Under the pieces are notes generated by a model that searched no databases, had not been told where the DNA came from, and saw nothing but the letters and a program-made list of their open reading frames with translations. The position numbers and the translations under genes are program-made. This document shows, one piece after another, positions 16,441 to 25,996 of a DNA stretch of 64,000 nucleotides. This DNA is from Sphingopyxis sp. Lineage in GTDB: Bacteria > Pseudomonadota > Alphaproteobacteria > Sphingomonadales > Sphingomonadaceae. The stretch lies in contig PNNB01000050.1 in NCBI GenBank assembly GCA_013823985.1, forward strand, positions 1 through 64,000. The letters run 5' to 3'. Positions within the stretch are counted from its first letter, which is position 1; each line of letters opens with the position of its first letter.

Positions 16441-19014
16441 TCAGCCTTCTTTCGCCACGACCGTGTCGTAAAGGCCGTAGTGGGTAAGCCCCTGATGGCT
16501 ATCGATCCCCGTATATCGCAGCGAGGCTTCTTCATATCGGCGGAACGCAAACACCGCCGCGTTCATACGCTCGGTGTTGAACACATTAAGTCGGACGAGA
16601 AGATGAAAATCCTCGATGGTCAGACCGGTCACGGTCATAAACAGCTCCGGTTCAAGCTTCCGGATAATGTCTTGCAGATTGTTTTCGCGATAATCAGTGA
16701 GATACATGAATGCCGGTATGCGGGTGGCAAATTTTATGAGTTTTTTCTGTACCTCCTTGCGGAGCGATTTGTATTCGCGCTCCTCGTCGCTCAATTCCTT
16801 CTTTTCCTTTTCGGTCTGCCCGCCATCCTTGGCCTTGTTTTTGAGGTCTTTGACCTTCTCGGCCTTGTTGATGATCGTCTCGATCACGTTGTCGCCCAGT
16901 TCGCGCCAACCTTCGATCCGCCCCACTGCCGCCATCGCTTCTTCGTTTGAAAGCACCCGGCGCAGCGTGTCGTTGTCCACGTTCACCAGCATGGCAGATT
17001 CCCACTTGCGCGCGAGCAGCGTGCCAGTGGTCCCCGACATTGCGTAATCCAAGATTTCGCCTGCATCCAACTGCTTCAAGATCGCGCCGTCATGTGCGAG
17101 CACTGGAAGGAAGGACACCAGATCGCGCACCGCGTTTTCAGGGTTCGGCTCGCCGGGCGACAGGCCGATGCCATAATCTGAAAGCTGACGCAGCGCGCGT
17201 GTGGGTGCGAAATCGAAGACGAAACAGACGGGTTTCAGCACATCTTCCCGGCTTGGATCGTCGCCATCGGGATTCTTGATCGACCAAGGGGACTGCACTC
17301 GGAAAGCTGCCTGAAAATAGGTTTCAGGCGATTTCAGGTTCCGCAGCATCAGGATGGAAGACCATTGCGGAACAGTCACCCCGGTGGCGAGTTTGCCACA
17401 CGAAAGCGTGATCGACTTGCTCTCAAAGCCGCTGCCGATAGCATCCTTGACCGGCTTTAGCGCAGCCAATCCCATCCCGGCTCCACCACCAGCGGCCATG
17501 ATGACTTTGTATTCATGCCAAAAAACGTTCTGCTTCTCTTCAAGCAGGTTTGCCATGGCCTGACATGACGCGACATTGGGAAGAAACCAGAAGGCATGTT
17601 GGAGATAGGGCAGCAGCCGCGCATTTTCGTATGGAAATGGCGCTTTTGTGCCTGTTTTCAGGTTCTCGACTGTTTGCGGGTTATATGACCCGCGAATGAT
17701 GTTCAGCCATTTTTGCACGTCATCCTTGTGCTTGAAGGTCGCGAGGACACCGCTCCCACTGGCTGAAAAAAATTCGTTCAGGTCGAATTCGTCAAACTCA
17801 CCCGCGCTTGCGATTGCGGTCAGCTCTTCGGGCATCTGGTAGGTGAACAAGCTGAGCATCGGCAGCGCGCCATAGGGATTGCGCTCTCCGGGATGCGCGG
17901 CGGCAAAATTGGCCTTGGCGCGCTGTTCGTCGGTATAGGTCCAGTTAAAAATCTGCTCTTCGATAAACTCGCCTGTAGCCAGCGCCTTGAATGGTGTGCC
18001 GGACAGATAGAGATAGGCCCGCGCCCTGATCGGCAAGAATTCCGATTCCGCCTCCAACGGCTGCTGCAAATCGGCGGCCTTGGCATTGAGCCGCTCGATT
18101 TCCTTTTCGGTTCTGGCCGAAAGCAGGGCCTCTTCGCGAGCAATGGCGTCCTCTTCGCCCTCAAACAGTTCCTTGGCACTATCCCGCCACGCGCCAAAAT
18201 GATATTCGTCGAAAACCACCAAGTCCCAGTTTACCGAGTGAATCCACTCGTTCTTGAGCTTGATGTTGCCCAAGGCATCGCGGCCTAGAAGGTCTTGGAA
18301 GGAGCCGAAATATACCAGCGGTTGGTCGGCATCATATTCGACCGATCCGTTTCTAGCGTTCTGCGAACGATACTGCCATCCATCAAAATCGACATGGCTC
18401 TCCAGGTCAGATTGCCATGCATCTTCGACGGCTGGCTTGAAGGTGACGACCAACACCCGCTTTGCCGCCATTTGCTTGGCAAGCTGATAGCTGGTGAAGG
18501 TTTTGCCAAAGCGCATCTTGGCGTTCCACAGAAAGCGCGGCGCGGCCTTGGGGTTCTCGGTCCAGATTGAATTGAAATAGGCCATGGTTTTTTCCACGGC
18601 ATCGGCTTGCTCGGCGCGCAGCGGAAAGTCTTCGTGATGCGTGCCGGATAGCCGCAGGCCCTTTTGCAACTCGGCAATGGCTGTTTTCACATCATCGGGC
18701 GAACACCGCATCCATTCTCGCGATGCGCCGATAACGACATTCTCGAACTTCTTGTCGATCAGCCGCTGGCGCACATCGTTGTCGCGAAACAAGGTGCCAT
18801 CGTCTCGTTCCGCCAGCGCGTCTACATGCAGCGTATAAGCCTGCTGCATCTGGCCCTGAGACTGCCGAATCCTGTCGTTGACGTCAGCCCGCGTCGTCTG
18901 CCCAACTTTGACTAACCCCGCATAGGCGGAAGGCGCATCATTGGGTGTCCATGCATAAATTCGTAACCGGGCCTCGGGCTTGGGGGCAAGGATCTCATCA
19001 ATTGACCTACTCAT
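16441..19014 (-). CDS. GIY-YIG-like nuclease fused to SF2 helicase (restriction subunit)
   Basis: From the ATG at 19014 (a GTG at 19026 is also possible) the protein has 857 residues. Residues 18-49 read IYAW...YAGLVKVGQT...VNDRI, a T5orf172/GIY-YIG-like nuclease signature. A superfamily 2 helicase follows: motif I AKMRFGKT near 165-172, motif II as DEYH at 269-272, SGTPF for motif III, and a motif VI-like AAFRVQSPW. A charged Lys/Glu-rich coil precedes the C-terminal helical part. It would translocate on and cut unmodified DNA. The start overlaps the methylase stop by 8 bases, so the two are coupled. Confidence 0.8.
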   Translation of the reverse strand: MSRSIDEILAPKPEARLRIYAWTPNDAPSAYAGLVKVGQTTRADVNDRIRQSQGQMQQAYTLHVDALAERDDGTLFRDNDVRQRLIDKKFENVVIGASREWMRCSPDDVKTAIAELQKGLRLSGTHHEDFPLRAEQADAVEKTMAYFNSIWTENPKAAPRFLWNAKMRFGKTFTSYQLAKQMAAKRVLVVTFKPAVEDAWQSDLESHVDFDGWQYRSQNARNGSVEYDADQPLVYFGSFQDLLGRDALGNIKLKNEWIHSVNWDLVVFDEYHFGAWRDSAKELFEGEEDAIAREEALLSARTEKEIERLNAKAADLQQPLEAESEFLPIRARAYLYLSGTPFKALATGEFIEEQIFNWTYTDEQRAKANFAAAHPGERNPYGALPMLSLFTYQMPEELTAIASAGEFDEFDLNEFFSASGSGVLATFKHKDDVQKWLNIIRGSYNPQTVENLKTGTKAPFPYENARLLPYLQHAFWFLPNVASCQAMANLLEEKQNVFWHEYKVIMAAGGGAGMGLAALKPVKDAIGSGFESKSITLSCGKLATGVTVPQWSSILMLRNLKSPETYFQAAFRVQSPWSIKNPDGDDPSREDVLKPVCFVFDFAPTRALRQLSDYGIGLSPGEPNPENAVRDLVSFLPVLAHDGAILKQLDAGEILDYAMSGTTGTLLARKWESAMLVNVDNDTLRRVLSNEEAMAAVGRIEGWRELGDNVIETIINKAEKVKDLKNKAKDGGQTEKEKKELSDEEREYKSLRKEVQKKLIKFATRIPAFMYLTDYRENNLQDIIRKLEPELFMTVTGLTIEDFHLLVRLNVFNTERMNAAVFAFRRYEEASLRYTGIDSHQGLTHYGLYDTVVAKEG

Positions 19015-20662
19015 CGAACAGGTCACCGTCCATCGGGCGTATCATGCTTTCAATGTAGGCTATTTCGTCTTCGGCCAATCCATATTTTTTGTATAGAACC
19101 GCGTCGTTCCAATTTGCATCCCACGACTGCTGAGGAACCCAAGTATAGGTTGATCGGAGCGCGTGCTGGGTAATTTTTCTCAAAGAAACCAGAAATCTGA
19201 ACAAACGCGTGCGATAGTAACTCGTAAAGCTACGTGCCTCTGTTTCAGAGGCAAAAGGACCAGCCACAAGGTATGTCTGAGTGCATACTGAATTTGGCAC
19301 GGCTATAATCGGAGGGCCGAGGACCATTGCGGGAATGGCTCCACGCTCACCGTATGCTTCAGGTAACAACACCTTCCAATTTGGTATCAGTTGGCGATTT
19401 TTTCTGATGATTGAATCGTCCACCCAGCCGGTCGTGCGCCGCCCTTTCACAGTCAGATAAATTGAAAGCGCGCCGGGATTGCTTTTCGTTGAATAGTCTG
19501 TGAAATTTGTAGCCAAGCCAAATGGCGTATCGCCACTCACGACCGATTCCAGCGTCGCCTCACGTTTGGCAAGAACCTTTTCAAGAATGGAGAGCGCGCG
19601 GGTATCGCGCACGAAAATGTCATGCTGGTCAAGCTTCCGCTCGACGGTTGGCAGCTCTTCCTCCCCTTGGAAGAGGGTGTACCGGCATGAACCAGTGGTT
19701 TCTCTGTCCCATAGAAAATAGCCGACTCCGCCTTCGAAATCGACGCCGGGAAAAGCGGTGCTCATTTTCGTGTAGTCAATTAACTCGCGAATATGCCCAT
19801 CGGTAAACATCCGCTTCCTGAAAGAACCCATGTCTCGACCGCCTGCCAGCCAGCGGGATGGAATAACCATGGACAGGAATCGAGGCTCCAAGTCCATCGC
19901 CTGCTCGACAAAAAGGTGGTAGATTGAGGAGTCATTCGATCCTCCACCCCCGCCTTTTAACTGATACGGGGGGTTTCCGATGATTACGTCAAACTGCATG
20001 TCGCCTCCGAAAAGCTCGGCAACGCGGGCTTTGATGTCGTTGGTGTGTATGAAAGCATAGGCGTGGTTTTCCAGCTCTGGGCCACGATCAAAGATAGCGC
20101 GCGGTGCCCCGCAAAACGCGCATTTGCCGTCCTTGCCTTCGGCAAACTTCTTGACCGTGTTGCCCTGCTTGTCGGTAACATTGGTCCATTTGCTGCTGCC
20201 GACCCACGAATGATCGGTGTGCTGAAACCAGATGTTCCCATCATCATTCTCGAACGAACTGGTAATGGAATATTTGCCCGTGGCGTGCTTGGAACAATAG
20301 AGGCTGCGGCGCGCCAGCAGGCTGGTCAGCCGCGTAATGCCGATGCCGAAGATTTGCTGCGTAAGGATGTGATCTACGCGCGTTTGAAGGTCGGGAATCT
20401 CCGCTTCAAGCCCTGCGATCAGGCGCTTTGCAATCTCGCGCAGGAACACGCCCGATTTTGTGAATGGGTCCAGAAACCTGACCGAACTATTCGCCCAAAT
20501 GTCCGCACCGGCATGGCTCTCCGTCCAAGCCTGCGTCAGCGTGTCCAGCATCCGATTGGCAAATTCGGGCGGTGTGAAAACCTCATCGTTCGACAGGTTG
20601 GCAATGCAGGTCAGCACATCGGGATTGCGCCCGCGCAGGGCAAAGCTGGCCGGTTCGATCAT
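19007..20662 (-). CDS. Eco57I-type N6-adenine methylase subunit
   Basis: This 551-residue protein has a SAM-binding motif I variant DPFTKSGVF at residues 65-73 and the catalytic NPPY at 230-233 (DVIIGNPPYQLKG), so it should methylate adenine. A CAFC pair at 181-184 lies in the insert between the motifs. The C-terminal half is probably the target recognition part. Its ATG overlaps the stop of the preceding methylase gene (ATGA), and its stop overlaps the helicase start. This makes a tightly coupled three-gene restriction-modification unit. Confidence 0.85.
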   Translation of the reverse strand: MIEPASFALRGRNPDVLTCIANLSNDEVFTPPEFANRMLDTLTQAWTESHAGADIWANSSVRFLDPFTKSGVFLREIAKRLIAGLEAEIPDLQTRVDHILTQQIFGIGITRLTSLLARRSLYCSKHATGKYSITSSFENDDGNIWFQHTDHSWVGSSKWTNVTDKQGNTVKKFAEGKDGKCAFCGAPRAIFDRGPELENHAYAFIHTNDIKARVAELFGGDMQFDVIIGNPPYQLKGGGGGSNDSSIYHLFVEQAMDLEPRFLSMVIPSRWLAGGRDMGSFRKRMFTDGHIRELIDYTKMSTAFPGVDFEGGVGYFLWDRETTGSCRYTLFQGEEELPTVERKLDQHDIFVRDTRALSILEKVLAKREATLESVVSGDTPFGLATNFTDYSTKSNPGALSIYLTVKGRRTTGWVDDSIIRKNRQLIPNWKVLLPEAYGERGAIPAMVLGPPIIAVPNSVCTQTYLVAGPFASETEARSFTSYYRTRLFRFLVSLRKITQHALRSTYTWVPQQSWDANWNDAVLYKKYGLAEDEIAYIESMIRPMDGDLFDE

Positions 20663-21309
20663 GCTGCCGCCCCCAAGTCATCAAATGCCACCGCCAGATC
20701 GGGAATGGTCATCGGCGGATAGCTCTTTGCCGGGGTAAAAATCTCATGCTTGCCAAGTCCGGCGAAAAGCGAACCTTCGGCGCTGAAACTCGCCATGCCG
20801 GTCAGCACATCAAGCCGGAAATCGCGGCGCTGGAACTTGCCCTTGCCCAGATAGCCCCACTCCACAACGGTGATCGGATTGCCGTCAACGCCGCGCATTG
20901 TCATCGCATCCCCATGGACAAGGTTGAGCGAAAGCACATGGCTAGCGGCGCGATAAAGGTCGTCGGCTTCGTCCAAGCCCAGATAATCCGCAAAAATGTC
21001 CAGCATGTTGGCCCGGCATTCCGCGATGTTATCCTCCAGCAGTTCCACTCCATAGGCGCACATCAAGCCATAAAGCGCATAATGCCGCTTCTCGAAGTCT
21101 GACTTGCCGAACTTCAATTCCACAGCCGCCAATTTGCGTTGCAGGATCGGCACGAGGAAATTACCGCTGCCGCAAGCCGGTTCAAGAAAGCGCGCGTCGA
21201 TCCGCTCCGCTTCGCCTTTTACAAGGTCAAGCATCTGCTCGACTAACCAAGGCGGCGTGAACACCTCCCCATGATCGGCAACGCGCTTTTTTGATTTGAT
21301 CAGGTTCAT
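20659..21309 (-). CDS. N6-adenine methylase-like protein without NPPY
   Basis: This 216-residue protein has a clear methylase N-terminal pattern: GEVFTPPWLVEQML at 14-27 and motif I EPACGSGNF at 43-51. LNLVHGDAMT fits a motif III-like strand. It ends without an NPPY/DPPY catalytic motif, so alone it should bind SAM but not methylate adenine. It is the first gene of the restriction-modification operon and overlaps the full methylase by 4 bases. It may act as a partner subunit or as a degenerate half. Confidence 0.78.
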   Translation of the reverse strand: MNLIKSKKRVADHGEVFTPPWLVEQMLDLVKGEAERIDARFLEPACGSGNFLVPILQRKLAAVELKFGKSDFEKRHYALYGLMCAYGVELLEDNIAECRANMLDIFADYLGLDEADDLYRAASHVLSLNLVHGDAMTMRGVDGNPITVVEWGYLGKGKFQRRDFRLDVLTGMASFSAEGSLFAGLGKHEIFTPAKSYPPMTIPDLAVAFDDLGAAA

Positions 21310-21395
21310 TTACAATACTTTGGAATAAACATCGCGTCAGTGTCGCTCCTGGGCGCTGACGATAGACTGAACTGCGATTGTTCTCAACGCATTGC

Positions 21396-24161
21396 TTACC
21401 CGATTCCTGCACTTGCCGCCTTCGACGCCGATGGTCCCGGCATAGCGGCCTGTGCGATGGCGGTTTGCACTTGCCCTGCCCGCTCATTGATCGCGGAAAC
21501 CAGCTTGCCGCGATCATTGGTGTAGATCGCGACGGACTCCTTCGCGCGGGATATGCCGACATAGAATGACTTCTGATCGACAAGGTTGGTGGCCTTGCTG
21601 TCGGCGTGGATCATCACATGATCGGCGGTGCGGCCTTGGGCGGCGAACGCGGTTTCAACATAGGCATGAGCAATGTGCTGGTCGCGGGCAGCATCAAGGC
21701 GCAAGGTCTGGGTTTGGCCGCGCGGATTTCGGATTTCCGCCGTGCGAGCCTGCGCGTCAATCGCGGTCACTTCGCCGCGCGCGCCATTGATCCGTCCCGC
21801 CTCCCGGTCGTTGCGGGTGAACCGGATGCTGTCGCCGGTTTTGAGTTCGAGCGATTGGGCGGCGAATGTCTGGCTGTTGCCTGCGCCCCATTGCCGCAAA
21901 CGCCAATCGACCTCCCGCCCGTCTTCTGATTTGAGCGCAATGGAGGCTTTGGCCGGGTCTATGCTCTCCACCCTATACGCTTCCCCGCGCGCCACGCCCT
22001 TGTCGGCATAGTCGCGGGTGAAGCGGACAACATCGCCCTTGTCATAACTCATCGGGTCGCGAGCCTCGGCGCGGGTCAGCCCTTTGTTGGCAAGGCTTTG
22101 CATGGTGACGACGGGTCCGGTCAGCGCACCCGTTTTGGCAAGCTCCGCGCGTATGTCGGCGGTCAGCGTATCACGGCCCTCGCGTGATGGCTCGATAACA
22201 AGGGTGCGGGCGCGGCTGGCCTTGTCCAGCTTGGCATATTGCTCGGCGATGGCGGTAAACCGTTCGGCACGGTCGGCATTCTCCACGATCCTGCCGCCGC
22301 CACGGTCCAGCGCGGCGAGAGCCTTCTTGGCGTCCCCCTCGATGGATGCCAGCACTGCGTCCTTGGTCGCGGTATTGGTCTGCCGGACGATCTCGCTCAG
22401 CTTGGCAACCTCCATGCCCGCGCCCTGCAACTGCGCGAAAGCCGCGCCTGCTTCGACCGATCCGAGCTGCTTTACATCGCCCACGAGGATGACGCGGGCG
22501 TTCTGCTTCTTCGCCAGGTCGAACAGCTTGGCAGTATCGCGGGCGGACAACAGCGATGCCTCGTCCACGATCCATGCTGCGGGCTGTCCCTGACTTGGGC
22601 GCTCGGGTGATAGCAGGTGCCGGGCAACGGTATCGCTGCGCACGCCAAGCGCCTCGCCCAAGACCATCGCTGCCGACGCGGTGGGCGCAAGCGTGACAAC
22701 GGGAACGCCCCGCGCCTCGGCCTCGCGGGCAAAGGTTGCCAGAACGGTGGTGGTCTTTGCCGTGCCAGCATAGCCCTGCAACGCGGTTATGCGGTTGCGG
22801 CTGGTCAATAGCTGCTCGGTCGCGGCGCGCTGGTCGGCATTCCAGCCAAAGCCCGCGCGTTCACCCTGCGCCGATGCGGTTGCCACGGCCATGGCGGCGA
22901 CAAGCGGTGTGGCGATAGGGGACAGCGCGCCGCGCCCCTCCGCCTCGATCCGCAACAACTTGGCCTCGGTTTCGACATTGGCGCGGGTGGTAAATCCCGC
23001 AAATTCCGCGCCGCGCCGGTCGATGTGGGGATGCTCGATCAAGTCGCCCTGTTTGGTGGTGGTTGCAATGGCCTCGGTGATTTGGGCATAGCTGACCTTG
23101 CCCAGTCCGACGCGCCCGGCCTCCTCGCGCAATGCAGCGAACGAAAACACTGACTGGCGTTCGCCCAGCTTGTCGGCGGCATGAGCGACGGCGCGGCTTG
23201 CGGCGCTGTCGCCCTGCATGTCCATAGTGGCGCGATGGTCCTTGCTGACGGCGATGCCCTCGGCCTCTTTGACCATCGCCAGCCTTGCCTCCGGCCCGAA
23301 CCCGGCTGCGCTGGCGGTATCGCGCCAATCTGCGACAAGCGCCGCAGGATCGGTGGAGACTTTGGCCTGCCGGGTATCGAGTGCCGCAACCTGCTTCTCC
23401 GCGGCGGAGGCATCGTCGCGGGACGTGCCACGTTCGCCAAGTGCGGCCTCGATCTCGGCGCTACGGGTGCTGAATGCGGCCATGACCTCGGGCGAAACGC
23501 CCTTGATCTCGAACATGGAGCCTTTGCCCACTTCGATCTCATAACCCAACTCACGCACCTTCAAGGCCAGCTCCTGCCGGTAAATCGCACCAATCTGCTT
23601 TTGCAGTTGGTAGATCGCGCGCGGTTCAAGGCTACGCCATGTGCCATCCTCGCCCTTGGTGGCATTGAGAATGACATTGTGGGTGTGAAGCTGCGGGTCT
23701 TGGGCGCGGCTCGTGCCGTGCTGAAAGCTGGCGACGACAAGATTGCCGGTAGCCTCACGGTTTACCGCGCCGCCGTCACGGATGCGGGTTGCCGCCATAT
23801 GGCTCTCGACATGGGCAAGTGCGGTTTTCACCGCTGCCCCGTGCGCCGCGATCAATCGCCGGTCGCCCGCCACCTCGGCCATGATCGACACGGACTTTGG
23901 CGCGCTCAAGGTCACATCCCAGCCGGGGCGGTGTTCCAGCTTGCCGTCGCGCGTGGTTCCCAACTGCTGGTCGGCAACTTTGCCATCCAGCAACTCGCGA
24001 AACTGGTCGCGGTCAACATCGCCGGACAAGCCCAACTCCTCCGCGCCTTTGCCCTGCCATTCCGATGGGGACTGGCCCCCGTCGGCATAATATTCGCCAG
24101 CGGATTCATAATAGCTGGCGGCCTGACCCGAACTGGTCAGCGCGGACACGGATGCAACCAT
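21396..24161 (-). CDS. traA: MobF-family conjugative relaxase-helicase (TraA/TrwC-like)
   Basis: This 921-residue protein has an N-terminal TrwC relaxase domain with tyrosine pairs (YY at 17-18 and 24-25) and metal-binding histidines (H148, and HTH at 159-161 in QLHTHNV). A RecD/TraI-like helicase follows, with Walker A LQGYAGTAKTT near residue 455, WIVDEASLL, LVGDVKQLGSV and the C-terminal FYVGISRAKE block. It nicks one strand at oriT, stays bound to the 5' end and unwinds the DNA for transfer. It directly follows the coupling protein gene, with which it shares one base. Confidence 0.93.
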   Translation of the reverse strand: MVASVSALTSSGQAASYYESAGEYYADGGQSPSEWQGKGAEELGLSGDVDRDQFRELLDGKVADQQLGTTRDGKLEHRPGWDVTLSAPKSVSIMAEVAGDRRLIAAHGAAVKTALAHVESHMAATRIRDGGAVNREATGNLVVASFQHGTSRAQDPQLHTHNVILNATKGEDGTWRSLEPRAIYQLQKQIGAIYRQELALKVRELGYEIEVGKGSMFEIKGVSPEVMAAFSTRSAEIEAALGERGTSRDDASAAEKQVAALDTRQAKVSTDPAALVADWRDTASAAGFGPEARLAMVKEAEGIAVSKDHRATMDMQGDSAASRAVAHAADKLGERQSVFSFAALREEAGRVGLGKVSYAQITEAIATTTKQGDLIEHPHIDRRGAEFAGFTTRANVETEAKLLRIEAEGRGALSPIATPLVAAMAVATASAQGERAGFGWNADQRAATEQLLTSRNRITALQGYAGTAKTTTVLATFAREAEARGVPVVTLAPTASAAMVLGEALGVRSDTVARHLLSPERPSQGQPAAWIVDEASLLSARDTAKLFDLAKKQNARVILVGDVKQLGSVEAGAAFAQLQGAGMEVAKLSEIVRQTNTATKDAVLASIEGDAKKALAALDRGGGRIVENADRAERFTAIAEQYAKLDKASRARTLVIEPSREGRDTLTADIRAELAKTGALTGPVVTMQSLANKGLTRAEARDPMSYDKGDVVRFTRDYADKGVARGEAYRVESIDPAKASIALKSEDGREVDWRLRQWGAGNSQTFAAQSLELKTGDSIRFTRNDREAGRINGARGEVTAIDAQARTAEIRNPRGQTQTLRLDAARDQHIAHAYVETAFAAQGRTADHVMIHADSKATNLVDQKSFYVGISRAKESVAIYTNDRGKLVSAINERAGQVQTAIAQAAMPGPSASKAASAGIG

Positions 24162-25996
24162 CAGACTGGCCCCTTGCTGGTGGGCGATGGCGTCGGCGGC
24201 GGCACAGCCTTTGGCGCGGTCGCCTCTGGCTGCTTCCAGTGGGTGGCCTTAACATCGCCGGGCACAAATCCTGGCTGACGGGCACCCCCGCGCCGCGCGA
24301 TATGATCGGCGGTCAGCCTGATCCGCGCCACCGGCAAGCCGTCCGGGAACAGCAAGTAGCCCTCGAACTTGGGCAGGCGCAGTTCGCTTTCCAGAATAGC
24401 CGGGCGCATCTTGCGGATTTTGCTCAGCGTGGTCCGGGGCTTGTCGTCGCCGTCTGCCAGCGCGTCGGTCATGGTCTGAATCTCGACCTCGCATTCGCCG
24501 ATGGTCTGGCTGGCCCAGACGCGCGTCTCGCTGTCGATGGTTTGCAGGAACAGCTTGGTGTTGCAGCAGCCCAGCATGGCTTCGGCGATCTTCGGGCCGT
24601 AGCGATGCTGCATCTGGCCCAGCGCCTGAAAGGTCAGCACCACTGCGGCACCGAACTTGCGGCCCTCGGGTAGCAGCCGCGCCAGATTATCGACGCGGGG
24701 TAAATCGGCCAGCTCGTCCAGCACGAACCAGATGCGCCGGTCGGGCGATGGGGGAAGGCCCAGCACGGCGCTGGCCGCGCATTCCAGCCAGCAGGCGAGC
24801 AAGGGCTTCGACGCCTCGAAATAGTCCTCCTTGCGCGGCACGAATATCCACGGTTTCGCGCCCTTGCGCTTGTCCAGCCCGTGTATGAAATCCCGGAATG
24901 CGAAGGGTGTCCCGCCGCTGCCATCAACTCTCAGAAACTGGATAAGATCGGCGGCCTTCGCGAGCATGAACAGCACGCTGCCTGTCGCCCGGTCGGCATC
25001 ATCGGCAAAGGTCCGCGCCGATGAACTGCCTGCCAGCCACGTTTTCAGGTCATCCTTGGTCCGGTCCTGCAAGGCGTGCAGCAAAGCGGGCAAGGTGGCG
25101 TTGCCTTCGCGCCAGAGCGCTCGGATCATGTTAGCGACAAGGATGCGGCTGGTGTCGAGCCACACGTCGCTGTCATGTTGCCCTGTCTCGGTAATGAGCT
25201 GGCGGGCAATGCGGTCGGCGTCGGCGGGGTGGGCAATCTCGGCGAAGGGCGACCAGTAGGCGCACCGGGCATCGAACGGGTTCAGGATCACGTCGCCGCG
25301 TTCGGGCTGGTAGTAATGCGCGACGAACTCGCCGCTGGTGTCATAGACCAAGGCGGCTTCGCCCCGCGCTTCGATCCCGTCGAGCATCTGGCGCAAGGCG
25401 GTGGTCTTGCCGCTGCCGGTCGTGCCGATCATCGCCACGTGCCGGGTTTCGAGCCTGCCGGGAATGGGAACGGTGCCAACGTGCAAGGCATTGGGCTGCG
25501 CCTCGGTGCTGGTCAACGTCGCCAGTCCTGCCTCGCTCGTCACCAGCGTTCCGGCGATAACTCGGTCACGCAACGCGCGTTCGCGCTGCCGGGCGATGGC
25601 TCCGCGCAACAGGATCAGGCTCACCAGCCATCCGCCAAAGCCCAGCGAGCATCCCCAAATCCCGTATGCAAAGACATCGTGCGCCGCATTGCCGTAATAG
25701 GGATGCGCGGCAACCGCGCGGGCCGGAACGGCATAGGCTTGGCCGTCCTGGCTGATCGTTATGGCTGGATCGACCACCGTGCCTTGGGCGAACCACAGTT
25801 TTGCCTTGGCGGCGGCGTATGTGCCCGCTGCCTGCATCGCCTGCTGGTCCAACGCCACATAAGGTGTTGCGACTGCGCCCATAGCGATGGACGCAAGCAT
25901 GATACCTGCCTGCCGCCGGAAGCGCGCGGCCTGATTGTTGCGGTTGTGGCGGCGCAAGGCGTCGGCATGGGCGCGCCGGTCGTGAGACTGGTTCAT
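24161..25996 (-). CDS. traD: Type IV coupling protein (TraD/TrwB-like)
   Basis: This 611-residue protein has two membrane segments (about 29-48 and 108-130) flanking a periplasmic loop, then an ATPase domain with Walker A GTTGSGKT at 191-198 and Walker B IWFVLDELADLP. It forms the inner-membrane hexamer that brings the relaxase-DNA complex to the type IV secretion channel. The Pro/Thr/Lys-rich tail is variable in this family. The start overlaps the stop of the small accessory gene in an ATGA arrangement. Because no secretion genes lie inside the island, its partner channel may be the virB system at the left of the window. Confidence 0.92.
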   Translation of the reverse strand: MNQSHDRRAHADALRRHNRNNQAARFRRQAGIMLASIAMGAVATPYVALDQQAMQAAGTYAAAKAKLWFAQGTVVDPAITISQDGQAYAVPARAVAAHPYYGNAAHDVFAYGIWGCSLGFGGWLVSLILLRGAIARQRERALRDRVIAGTLVTSEAGLATLTSTEAQPNALHVGTVPIPGRLETRHVAMIGTTGSGKTTALRQMLDGIEARGEAALVYDTSGEFVAHYYQPERGDVILNPFDARCAYWSPFAEIAHPADADRIARQLITETGQHDSDVWLDTSRILVANMIRALWREGNATLPALLHALQDRTKDDLKTWLAGSSSARTFADDADRATGSVLFMLAKAADLIQFLRVDGSGGTPFAFRDFIHGLDKRKGAKPWIFVPRKEDYFEASKPLLACWLECAASAVLGLPPSPDRRIWFVLDELADLPRVDNLARLLPEGRKFGAAVVLTFQALGQMQHRYGPKIAEAMLGCCNTKLFLQTIDSETRVWASQTIGECEVEIQTMTDALADGDDKPRTTLSKIRKMRPAILESELRLPKFEGYLLFPDGLPVARIRLTADHIARRGGARQPGFVPGDVKATHWKQPEATAPKAVPPPTPSPTSKGPV

